Assembly: GCA_964348665.1 (NCBI GenBank)
Contig: CAYGDP010000009.1
Location: forward strand, 1-64,000
Source of the DNA: CAYGDP01 sp964348665
Lineage (GTDB): Bacteria > Verrucomicrobiota > Verrucomicrobiia > Palsa-1439 > CAYGDP01
DNA length: 64,000 nucleotides
Reading direction: 5' to 3'
Shown: piece after piece, positions 25,589-32,910 of the stretch
Layout of the letters: the number at the start of each line of letters is the position of its first letter
Numbering within the stretch: the first letter of the stretch is position 1
Program-made: the position numbers and the translations under genes
The notes under the pieces: generated by a model
What the model saw: the letters and a program-made list of their open reading frames with translations, nothing else
Database searches by the model: none
What the model was told of the DNA's origin: nothing

Positions 25589-26464
25589 TCATTCGACGTT
25601 CTGGATCTGCTCGCGGATTTTTTCCAGCTCGGCTTTCATCGTCACCACCGCGCGGCTGATAATGACATCGTTGGCTTTTGCCCCGATCGTATTCGTCTCG
25701 CGAAACATTTCTTGCGCGAGAAAATCGAGCGTTCGACCGACTGACTCTTTTACGTCAAGACGTTCATGAAATTGTTTGAGATGACTTTCCAGCCGCGTCA
25801 GCTCCTCGGTGATATCACTGCGGTCGGCGAAGAAGACTACTTCTTTGATGAGCCGCTCGTCGTCCATCTTCACCTCGACACCCGAAGCGGCAATGCGATC
25901 CCGAAGCTGCTGCTGGTAGCGCTTCACGACATTCGGAGCTTCGACTCGGATGCTCGCCACTTCTCCCTCAAACAGCCCAAGCCGTTTGAGCAAGTCATCA
26001 CGCAAATGTCGGCCTTCCTTCTCTCGCATCTTCACCAGCGCGGTTAGTGCCGCTTGCAGTGCCATCTCGACACTCGGCCAGACCTTCTCGGTATCAATCT
26101 CCTGTTCGTTCACGCGCAACACTCCCTTGACGTTGAGCAATGCCTCGACCGATAGCTCGCCCGATAGTTTCATTTCCTTTTGCAATTTCTTCGCGGCTTT
26201 TTGAATTCCTTGCGCGAGCGCGTGATCCACCGCCACGGGAGTGTGTTTGTTGGAGGCGCGATGGTAGGCAATGACGGCGTCTATCCGGCCACGGCTGACG
26301 CGCGAGTTGATCTCGTCGCGAATACGAGGCTCCAGTTCGACCAGCTCGCGCGGCAAATCAATCGTGATGTCGCTCTGCTTGCGATTAGTGCTCTGCAGCT
26401 CAACGGTGAACTTCACGCCGTTCTTCGCACACTCCCCTCGTCCGTAACCGGTCATGGATTTCAT
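25589..26464 (-). CDS. yicC: YicC/YloC family endoribonuclease
   Basis: A 291-aa protein beginning MKSMTGYGRGE, the YicC signature, with the C-terminal block GRTLDFLAQEMFRETNTIGAKA (landmarks LDFLAQE and REINTI-like RETNTIGAK) and DVIISRAVVTMKAELEKIREQIQN. Family members have been described as RNases acting on small RNAs. The start lies in the same transcription direction as trpB, 88 nt downstream of it, and gmk follows. Confidence 0.93.
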   Translation of the reverse strand: MKSMTGYGRGECAKNGVKFTVELQSTNRKQSDITIDLPRELVELEPRIRDEINSRVSRGRIDAVIAYHRASNKHTPVAVDHALAQGIQKAAKKLQKEMKLSGELSVEALLNVKGVLRVNEQEIDTEKVWPSVEMALQAALTALVKMREKEGRHLRDDLLKRLGLFEGEVASIRVEAPNVVKRYQQQLRDRIAASGVEVKMDDERLIKEVVFFADRSDITEELTRLESHLKQFHERLDVKESVGRTLDFLAQEMFRETNTIGAKANDVIISRAVVTMKAELEKIREQIQNVE

Positions 26465-26489
26465 CGGGAGGAAAAATATCAGAAATCAA

Positions 26490-26538
26490 CCCACGAAACA
26501 CGCGAAAAAGACACGAAAGCCTTTCGTTTTACGTATGG
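26490..26538 (-). repeat. Stop-codon-linked hairpin repeat, degraded copy after trpB
   Basis: CCCACGAAACACGCGAAAAA on the plus strand faces a shortened partner arm CCTTTCGTTTTACGTATGG. It lies in the trpB-yicC gap, 14 nt beyond the trpB stop, and is more degraded than the other copies. Confidence 0.6.
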
Positions 26539-26552
26539 ATCAAGGTAGATCC

Positions 26553-27743
26553 TCACAGCTTCATTATCTCCGATGCTTGCATCACATCCTTATCCCCTCG
26601 CCCACTAAGATTGACGATGATGATTTGGTTTTTGCGCATCTTGGGCGCGAGTTTGGCGAGGTGAGCGATGGCGTGAGCGCTTTCTAATGCGGGGATAATG
26701 CCTTCGGTTTCGCTCAAAAGCCGAAACGCGGCCAGCGCTTCGCTGTCGGTGGCGTAGGTGTACTCAATGCGTTTCTGGTCGCGCAGATAGGCATGTTCAG
26801 GACCGATGGCGGCATAATCGAGACCCGCGCTGACAGAATGGGTGAGCATGATTTGACCGTCGTCGTCCTGCAACACGAACGTGCGAGTGCCCTGCAACAC
26901 ACCGAGCGAGCCTCCTTTTTGGAAACGGGCGGCGTGCTGACCCGCCTTAATCCCCCTGCCACCGCCTTCGACGCCGATCATGCGGACGCGTCGGTCTTTC
27001 AAGAACGCGTGAAAGAGGCCGATGGAATTCGAACCACCGCCAACACAGGCGACCAACGCATCGGGGATACGTCCCTCCTGTTTCAAAATTTGACGACGGG
27101 CTTCTTTGCCAATGACGCTTTGGAAGTCGCGCACCATCATCGGATACGGATGCGCGCCAAGGACGCTGCCAAGAATGTAATGAGTGGTGCGGACATTGGT
27201 GACCCAGTCGCGCATGGCTTCGTTGATGGCTTCCTTGAGCGTGCGCTGTCCTGCGGTGACAGGCACGACGCGCGCGCCGAGCAGTCTCATGCGATAGACG
27301 TTGAGCGCCTGCCGCGCCATATCCACTTCGCCCATATAAATGACGCACTCCATCCCGAACAACGCCGCGACGGTCGCGGTAGCGACGCCGTGCTGACCTG
27401 CGCCCGTCTCGGCAATGACGCGCTTTTTTCCCATCCGCCGCGCCAGCAAGGCTTGGCCGACGGTGTTATTGATCTTGTGCGCGCCAGTATGGAGCAAATC
27501 TTCGCGTTTGAGATAAATCTTCGCGCCGCCGAATTTCTTTGTCAGCCGCTCAGCGAAAAACAGCGGCGAGGGACGTCCGACGAACTCGCGAAGATAATAG
27601 TCCAGTTCTTGGCGGTAGGCGCGGTCACGCCGCGCGGCAGCATACGCCTTCGTTAGCTCTTGGAGCGGCGCGACAAGTGTCTCGGGCACGAAGCTGCCTC
27701 CGTAAGGCCCAAAATGACCATGCTGATTTGGAACTGATTTCAT
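26553..27743 (-). CDS. trpB: Tryptophan synthase beta subunit
   Basis: PLP enzyme (396 aa) joining indole and serine to tryptophan. PLP lysine K90 lies in HTGAHKINNTVGQALLA; ETGAGQHGVATA, CVGGGSNSIG and GRGDKD are the other cofactor motifs. A usual-type TrpB1, expected to pair with TrpA, but trpA is not next to it here: yicC follows instead. Upstream is trpF across a repeat-filled gap of 107 nt. Confidence 0.98.
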   Translation of the reverse strand: MKSVPNQHGHFGPYGGSFVPETLVAPLQELTKAYAAARRDRAYRQELDYYLREFVGRPSPLFFAERLTKKFGGAKIYLKREDLLHTGAHKINNTVGQALLARRMGKKRVIAETGAGQHGVATATVAALFGMECVIYMGEVDMARQALNVYRMRLLGARVVPVTAGQRTLKEAINEAMRDWVTNVRTTHYILGSVLGAHPYPMMVRDFQSVIGKEARRQILKQEGRIPDALVACVGGGSNSIGLFHAFLKDRRVRMIGVEGGGRGIKAGQHAARFQKGGSLGVLQGTRTFVLQDDDGQIMLTHSVSAGLDYAAIGPEHAYLRDQKRIEYTYATDSEALAAFRLLSETEGIIPALESAHAIAHLAKLAPKMRKNQIIIVNLSGRGDKDVMQASEIMKL

Positions 27744-27791
27744 TCAAGAATGGATTTACCACGAATGGACACGAATGAACACGAATTTTGA

Positions 27792-27854
27792 TTAGCCACA
27801 AAAGCACAAAGAACCACAAAGAATTTTTTGCCTTTTCGTGTTTTTCGTGGCTAA
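27792..27854 (-). repeat. Stop-codon-linked hairpin repeat, copy after trpF
   Basis: Minus strand first arm TTAGCCACGAAAAACACGAA, second arm reading back as TTAGCCACAAAAGCACAAAG. The TAG of the first arm is the trpF stop codon. Just beyond (27750-27790) is a separate triple direct repeat of CACGAAT-type words. Confidence 0.8.
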
Positions 27855-28462
27855 CCAATTCTTGCAGCAGCAATGAACTTTCGAATCTTGTCGTGATCCT
27901 TTTTCCCCGGTTCGCGTTCGATGCCGCTGCTCACGTCCACCGCATAGGGTTGCACTTTCTCGACGGCGGCGCGGACGTTGTCGGGCGTCAGGCCGCCACC
28001 TAAAATGATTGGCTTGCCATGTTTCTTTGCGTCCAACGCCCATTGCCAGTTGAATGTTTGCCCCGCGCCGCCATGTGCGTGGGCAACAAAGCCGTCGAGC
28101 AGCCAAGCGTCCACGTCATATTCAACCATCTGACTCAAGACCTGGGCGTCTTTCATCCGAAACGCCTTGATCGCTTTAGCGGGAAATTTCTGGCAGAACG
28201 CGGGCGGCTCGTCGCCGTGAAATTGCAGCGTGTCCAACCCGCACTCCGCAATGGCTTTTTCAATCTCGAATTCCAATTCATTCACGAATACGCCGACCTT
28301 CGAGACGAACGGCGGCAGGGCCGCGCAAATATTCGCCACCTCGCGCAGTTTCACATAGCGCGGGCTTTGTTCGTAGAAGATGAAACCCAGCGCGTCCGCG
28401 CCCGCCTCGATGGCGACCAGTGCGTCATCGCGATTGGTAATGCCGCAAATTTTTATTTTCAT
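27851..28462 (-). CDS. trpF: Phosphoribosylanthranilate isomerase
   Basis: TIM-barrel Amadori isomerase of tryptophan synthesis (203 aa). KICGITNRDDA (catalytic Cys) opens the protein; LQFHGDE, LLDGF and the phosphate-binding GGLTPDNV and DVSSGIE motifs follow. ATG 28462 is chosen over an upstream in-frame codon because it gives the standard MKIKICG start. Its stop codon is supplied by the adjoining hairpin repeat. Confidence 0.97.
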   Translation of the reverse strand: MKIKICGITNRDDALVAIEAGADALGFIFYEQSPRYVKLREVANICAALPPFVSKVGVFVNELEFEIEKAIAECGLDTLQFHGDEPPAFCQKFPAKAIKAFRMKDAQVLSQMVEYDVDAWLLDGFVAHAHGGAGQTFNWQWALDAKKHGKPIILGGGLTPDNVRAAVEKVQPYAVDVSSGIEREPGKKDHDKIRKFIAAARIG

Positions 28463-28469
28463 GATTTCA

Positions 28470-28535
28470 TTGGCCACAAAAAGCACAATAAAACACAAAA
28501 AATTTATTGTGCATTCTCGTGTTTTTCGTGGCTAA
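28470..28535 (-). repeat. Stop-codon-linked hairpin repeat, copy after trpC
   Basis: Minus strand first arm TTAGCCACGAAAAACACGAG, second arm reading back as TTGGCCACAAAAAGCACAAT, with the centre pairing further (GCACAATAAAT). As with trpF, the TAG in the arm is the gene's stop codon. It ends 7 nt before the trpF ATG. Confidence 0.8.
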
Positions 28536-29347
28536 GTCATCAACTCCTTCACTTTCGCCGCGATATTGCCACTGCGCATGAGCGATTCGCCCACCAATAT
28601 CGCATTCACACCACAGGCACGCAAGCGGGCTACATCCGCGGCGGTATGAATCCCGCTTTCGGCAACAATCAGGGGTCGAGAATTGGAGGTTGGGGATTGG
28701 GAACAAATTATCGCTGTCAGCCGCTCGGCCGTGGACAAATCCACGGTGAATGTCTTCAGATCGCGATTGTTGATTCCGATGATTTCTGCTCCTGCTGCGA
28801 CCGCACGACCCAGTTCGGTTTCATCGTGGACTTCTACCAGCGCGGCAACGCGGAGTTCCTTAGCGAGATCGAGGAAGCGCTTAAGTCGCTCGTCGTCGAG
28901 AATTGCCACGATGAGCAAGATTGCGTCTGCGCCAGCGGCGACGGATTCGTAAATTTGCAGTTCCTCAATGATGAAGTCCTTCCGCAGCAGCGGCAGCTTC
29001 ACGGAGTCGCGGACCTGCTGGAGATATTCGAGGCGGCCTTGGAAAAATTTCTCATCAGTCAGCACCGAGAGCGCCGCTGCGCCAGCGGCTTTGTATTCGC
29101 GCGCGATGCGGACGGGATCAAAGTCATCACAGATAACTCCCGCCGACGGCGATGCCTTTTTGATTTCGGCGATGAGGGTGACTGGTGATTGGGGATTGGG
29201 GACTAGGGACAGGGGTGCACGGAGCGAAGCGGCGAAGTCGCGGCGCTCGGTGCGCACCGTGGCACGCTGCTTGAGTGTGTCCGCTTGCGGGCGGAGAGTT
29301 TCCACCTCGCTACACTTTTCGGAGGCAATTTTCTCGAGGATATTCAT
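28532..29347 (-). CDS. trpC: Indole-3-glycerol phosphate synthase
   Basis: TIM-barrel enzyme (271 aa) forming indole-3-glycerol phosphate. Catalytic and binding motifs: AEIKKASPSAG, LRKDFII, GINNRDL, VAESGI and ILVGESLM. Two segments are extra compared with the family: residues 44-57 (APLSLVPNPQSPVT) and 214-226 (ICSQSPTSNSRPL). Both are encoded by short-word GGGGATTGG-type repeats and both fall at loops between strands, so the fold should survive. The ATG directly follows the prfB TAA (TAAATG) and GAGGAGG lies inside the end of prfB, so translation is coupled. Confidence 0.97.
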   Translation of the reverse strand: MNILEKIASEKCSEVETLRPQADTLKQRATVRTERRDFAASLRAPLSLVPNPQSPVTLIAEIKKASPSAGVICDDFDPVRIAREYKAAGAAALSVLTDEKFFQGRLEYLQQVRDSVKLPLLRKDFIIEELQIYESVAAGADAILLIVAILDDERLKRFLDLAKELRVAALVEVHDETELGRAVAAGAEIIGINNRDLKTFTVDLSTAERLTAIICSQSPTSNSRPLIVAESGIHTAADVARLRACGVNAILVGESLMRSGNIAAKVKELMT

Positions 29348-30491
29348 TTACTCCTCCTCCGCCATTGCATCTGCGCGGGAGCGCGGACATCCCGCCTTCA
29401 ACCAGGCGTTGATAAACGGGTCAAGGTCACCGTCCATGACTGACTGGGTATCACCTGTTTGGTGGCCTGTGCGGAGATCTTTGATCATCCGGTAGGGCTG
29501 GAAGACGTAGCTACGAATCTGGCTACCGAAGGCGATGTCGCCTTTGGGACCGTAGAATTTTTCGAGCGCGCTGCGTTTTTCTTCTTCACGACGCTCGTAG
29601 AGACGAGCTTTGAGAATCTTCATCGCGGTGGCACGGTTTTTGATCTGGCTGCGTTCGTTTTGGCAACTAACGACGATGCCCGTAGGCAGATGCGTGATGC
29701 GGACGGCAGAATCGGTTTTGTTGACGTGTTGACCACCAGCGCCGCTGGAACGGAAGGTGTCAATTTTAAGGTCAGCATCTTTGAGTTCAATTTCTACGTC
29801 GTCGGCGACTTCAGCGATCACGTCCACGCTGGCGAAACTGGTATGGCGACGCTTGTTGGAGTCGAAGGGACTGATGCGGACTAAGCGATGAACGCCGCGC
29901 TCGGCTTTCAGATAGCCATAGGCATAGTCGCCCGTGACCAGCATGGTCGCGTAGCGAATACCCGCTTCTTCGCCGACAGAGATTTCGGTGATTTCGTTGC
30001 TAAACTCGTGTCGCTCTGCCCAGCGGCGATACATCCGCAAGAGCATGTCGGCCCAATCCTGGGACTCCGTGCCGCCTGCGCCAGCATGGACGGAGAAGAT
30101 GGCATTGGCCTTATCATGCCGACCACCGAGGTGAGTGGCGATCTCGAAGGAATCGGCGGCGTGAGTAAATTTGGCAAGCCGCTCGGAAAATTCTTTCTCA
30201 TCCTTCCCGCGAGCGGCCTCGTCCTTCTCGTGCTCGATCATCTCGGCAAGTACGTGGAGATCATCGAGCTGTGCTTTTAACTCACCATGCGGTTGGATCT
30301 TGCCTCGGATCGCGGTGGCTTCGTCGAGGATTTGCTTGGCTTTGTCTTTGTTCGCCCAGAAATCGGGCGCGGCCATCACCATTTCGAGTTCGGCGAGGCG
30401 TTTCTGGAGGCGAGGCAAGTCAAAGAAACCTCCCTAGCTCCGCCAATCGTTCAGCGGCGCTCTGTAAAGTGGGCGCGACGTTTTCGAGCAT
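29348..30491 (-). CDS. prfB: Peptide chain release factor 2 (programmed +1 frameshift)
   Basis: RF2 reads UGA and UAA stops. The first 23 codons from ATG 30491 end at CTT followed by an in-frame TGA (30420-30422); a +1 shift at CTT-TGA-C continues as Asp24 to give a 380-aa protein. The shift signal is complete: AGGGAGG upstream, then TTT CTT TGA C, as in the classical E. coli site. The body has the stop-recognition tripeptide SPF (about 207-209) and GGQ (Q254). The 5' end overlaps lnt by 41 nt, and trpC follows immediately. RF2 thus autoregulates through UGA competition, as known for the family. Confidence 0.95.
30419..30435 (-). promoter_or_regulatory. prfB +1 frameshift site
   Basis: Minus strand AGGGAGG (30429-30435) acts as an internal Shine-Dalgarno 3 nt before CTT-TGA-C (30419-30425). 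Slippage on CTT allows GAC to be read instead of the UGA stop. Confidence 0.9.
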
Positions 30492-32256
30492 AAAAAAATC
30501 CTTCCGTCGCGAGCCATGCTAACACCGCTGCCATGCACGCGAACGCGAACACATCACCATACTTTGTGTAGAAAGTCAATTGGCGGCCGCGGGGCTGGGG
30601 CAAGGAAGCAGTCGTGACGCCTTCGGTGAAGGGTGTAACGGTTTGCACGACTTCGCCATTGGGGTTGATAAAGCACGAGAGACCCGTGTTCGCGCATCGC
30701 ACCAGCCAGACTCGGTTCTCGACGGCACGGAAGACGGCGTTCGCCAAATGCTGCTCCGCGCCCGCGCTGCGTCCCCACCAGGCGTCGTTGGTGATATTGA
30801 TCAAAAATTGCGCGCCATTCTTGACGAAGATTCGCGCGTGATCAGCGAAAACGTCCTCGAAACAAATTAACACGCTGAATTTCGAAGAAGGTAGGGGCCC
30901 ACTGCCTCGCGCGTCCGAATTCTGTGGATGACCCAGCAGCTCGTCCCCACCTATCGCAGAGTGTAGATTCATAGAGAAAATGCGATAATCCTTGCCAGCA
31001 GTAAGCGAAGGGAAACCTGCGAGATTTTTTAGCGATTGCACAATTCCGCTAAGCGGAATGTATTCACCGAACGGCACCAATCGAATTTTCCAGTACGGCT
31101 TGTCCGCAAACGTCCCATCTGGCTTGATCAGAAACGCAGCGTTTCCGATAGAAACATCTTCGTTCTTGGTTGAATCACGACCTACAGCGTCAATTGTACC
31201 GACAAGTAAATAAGTGTTTCCCGCCTGCGCAATTGCGGTTACTGCGTCCAAGGTCGCTTTGTCAAAGTTTAGGGGCCGTGGTGTTGAGGTTTCGGGCCAG
31301 ATGACAAGCTGGTGCCTGCTCGCCGAAGCCGCGATCCGCGTAAGTTTTTCATATCGCTCGAGTATTTCTCGCTCATTGGCCGCGCGCCATTTGTCGTTCT
31401 GGGCAATGCTGCCTTGAATGACCGCCACATCGAAACCTCGGCGAAGAGGAGGCTTCCCTAAGTAATCTGTCATCACCAATCCTGCGACTTGCAACGCCAA
31501 TACCAAGCCAAAACTGACAACTAATGATGTTCGCCGCCAACAAGCCAAAGCAAGATTTGCCAAGCAAATCTGAAACGAGACTCCGTAAACTCCTGTCGTG
31601 TCAGCAAATTGCATAACAGTAAGGGTTCGGTATTGCGACACGCCGAGTTGGTTCCACGGAAAACCGACCCAGAGATGGGCGCGCACCCATTCGAGGGCGA
31701 TCCAGAGGCAGGCGCCGAGAACTGTGATAGCGAGTGAGCCGCGAGCGGTTGTAGTGTCGAAGCGCTTGGACAAAGTCCAAAGTCCAAGAGTCCAAAGCCC
31801 AAAGTAGAGAGAGCAGACGGCGCTCACGCCTGTCCACGCGAACAGAGCAAACACCCATGCCAGCCAGCGCGGGATGCCTTCGGCGGTGACACCGAGCCAG
31901 AGCAACCAATAGAGCGTGGAAAGCCAGAAGACGAGGCCGGCGAGGAAGCCGAGGCGGAAGGAGGGCAATCTCCAAATCCCAATCACCAAACCCCAGAGAA
32001 GCTTCAATCTCCAAACTCCAAATTTCGTTTTCCCAGGATTATCTGTTTGGTGCTTGGGGTTTGGCGCTTGGAGTTTTAGCGTAGCGATCGCAAATGGCGC
32101 CATCGCGACCCAAGCTAGCGGCCAGAGATTCCATGGTGGAAAAGCCAGCGCGAGGAGCAGGCCGCTCGCCACCGCAGCGGCTCGCGGTGAGGAGAGAAGA
32201 GCGATAAGAGTAGAGCGAGCCGGGAAATCGTCTTTACCGCTTGTTTCGTTATTCAC
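30451..32256 (-). CDS. lnt: Apolipoprotein N-acyltransferase
   Basis: Membrane enzyme (601 aa, GTG start) adding the third acyl chain to lipoproteins. Several N-terminal membrane helices precede the nitrilase-like domain, with catalytic E322 (WPETSTP), K390 (WKIRLVPFGEYIP) and C465 (VLICFED). It is longer than the roughly 510-aa norm because of extra segments encoded by repeats: residues 62-98 (KLQAPNPKHQ onward, short-word repeat), about 150-164 (LYFGLWTLGLWTLSK, short-word repeat) and 434-456 (palindromic element). All keep frame and avoid catalytic residues. It heads the prfB-trp series, overlapping prfB by 41 nt. Confidence 0.93.
   Translation of the reverse strand: MNNETSGKDDFPARSTLIALLSSPRAAAVASGLLLALAFPPWNLWPLAWVAMAPFAIATLKLQAPNPKHQTDNPGKTKFGVWRLKLLWGLVIGIWRLPSFRLGFLAGLVFWLSTLYWLLWLGVTAEGIPRWLAWVFALFAWTGVSAVCSLYFGLWTLGLWTLSKRFDTTTARGSLAITVLGACLWIALEWVRAHLWVGFPWNQLGVSQYRTLTVMQFADTTGVYGVSFQICLANLALACWRRTSLVVSFGLVLALQVAGLVMTDYLGKPPLRRGFDVAVIQGSIAQNDKWRAANEREILERYEKLTRIAASASRHQLVIWPETSTPRPLNFDKATLDAVTAIAQAGNTYLLVGTIDAVGRDSTKNEDVSIGNAAFLIKPDGTFADKPYWKIRLVPFGEYIPLSGIVQSLKNLAGFPSLTAGKDYRIFSMNLHSAIGGDELLGHPQNSDARGSGPLPSSKFSVLICFEDVFADHARIFVKNGAQFLINITNDAWWGRSAGAEQHLANAVFRAVENRVWLVRCANTGLSCFINPNGEVVQTVTPFTEGVTTASLPQPRGRQLTFYTKYGDVFAFACMAAVLAWLATEGFFYARKRRAHFTERR
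30890..30951. repeat. Palindromic element inserted in frame in lnt
   Basis: Sixty-two bp bounded by GGTAGGGGCCC and its near mirror GGGGACGAGC...CACC. It is clearly related to the core of the intergenic element at 50140-50204 (shared GGGACGAGC, TTCGGAC and CGCGAGGC blocks in the same order). It encodes Lnt residues about 436-456, a loop before the catalytic Cys strand. Confidence 0.65.
31963..32085. repeat. Short-word repeat inside lnt
   Basis: Runs of CCAAAT, CCCAAT, CCAAAC, TTGGGG and TTTGGC words form the coding sequence for Lnt residues about 58-98. The same kind of sequence is seen between genes at 36905-37030 and 51270-51400. A second short block is at 31770-31812. Confidence 0.6.
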
Positions 32257-32281
32257 GTTATTTACGTCGTCCGATGCCTGC

Positions 32282-32821
32282 TCACTTTTTCTCCGGAGGC
32301 GAAGGCGGAATCGGCGCGCCGGTCTTGGTCAGTTCCATCGCTTTCAAAAAAGGCTCCAGGAATGCCTCCCAATCCTCAAACACGCCGGTCACGCGCAAGT
32401 CTTGGCGTTCCCGACCGGCACGGTCGAGAAAAACCACCATCGGGAGCGCATCCACTTGATACAGGCGAGCGATCCGGCGCACGCGCGGGTCGCTTGAATT
32501 GGTCACATCCGCGCGCAACAAGAGAAAATCCTTGGCGGCATCAAGAAAACGCGGGTTTCGGAAAATTGTTTTGTCCATCAATTTGCAGGGGCCGCACCAG
32601 TCGGCGTAAAAATCAATCAGCACCGGCTTTCCAGCAGCCTTAGCTTCAACGAGAGCTTCCTCGCTGTACACTCGCCAGGTGCCCTCCGCCATGCGCGGAA
32701 GGGGAGCCGGGGATGGCGGGGAAGTCGGTGGTGACCGAAAAAATGAAGCGATCGTCAAGCCAATCAGCAGCAATATCAGAACTCCCATGACAATCAGCCG
32801 TTTGGTAGGTCGGTCTTGCAT
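32282..32821 (-). CDS. Membrane-anchored thioredoxin-like protein (WCGPC)
   Basis: A 179-aa protein with an N-terminal membrane anchor (LIVMGVLILLLIGLTIASFF), a Pro-rich linker and a thioredoxin domain with FYADWCGPCKLMD. VDALPMVVFLD supplies the cis-Pro loop. The topology places the thioredoxin domain outside the cytoplasm, like the DsbD gamma domain or a thioredoxin family reductant. It ends 25 nt before lnt and is divergent from the selenoprotein gene. The ATG at 32821 is preferred over an upstream GTG. Confidence 0.88.
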   Translation of the reverse strand: MQDRPTKRLIVMGVLILLLIGLTIASFFRSPPTSPPSPAPLPRMAEGTWRVYSEEALVEAKAAGKPVLIDFYADWCGPCKLMDKTIFRNPRFLDAAKDFLLLRADVTNSSDPRVRRIARLYQVDALPMVVFLDRAGRERQDLRVTGVFEDWEAFLEPFLKAMELTKTGAPIPPSPPEKK

Positions 32822-32842
32822 CGTATTGCGCCAGCGCACTGC

Positions 32843-32870
32843 ACCATAATCCGCTCCGCGCGGAAATCAA
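32843..32870 (-). promoter_or_regulatory. Promoter of the thioredoxin-lnt-prfB-trp unit
   Basis: Minus strand TTGATT (32865-32870), 16-bp spacer, TATGGT (32843-32848), 21 nt before the ATG at 32821. It is back to back with the selenoprotein promoter. Confidence 0.4.
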
Positions 32871-32875
32871 GGCTA

Positions 32876-32904
32876 TTGACACGTCGACCGAGCAAGAGTA
32901 GCCT
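32876..32904 (+). promoter_or_regulatory. Promoter of the selenoprotein gene
   Basis: Perfect TTGACA (32876-32881), 17-bp spacer, TAGCCT (32899-32904), then 6 nt to the GTG start at 32911. Transcription should begin at or next to the start codon. Confidence 0.55.
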
Positions 32905-32910
32905 TTCATC

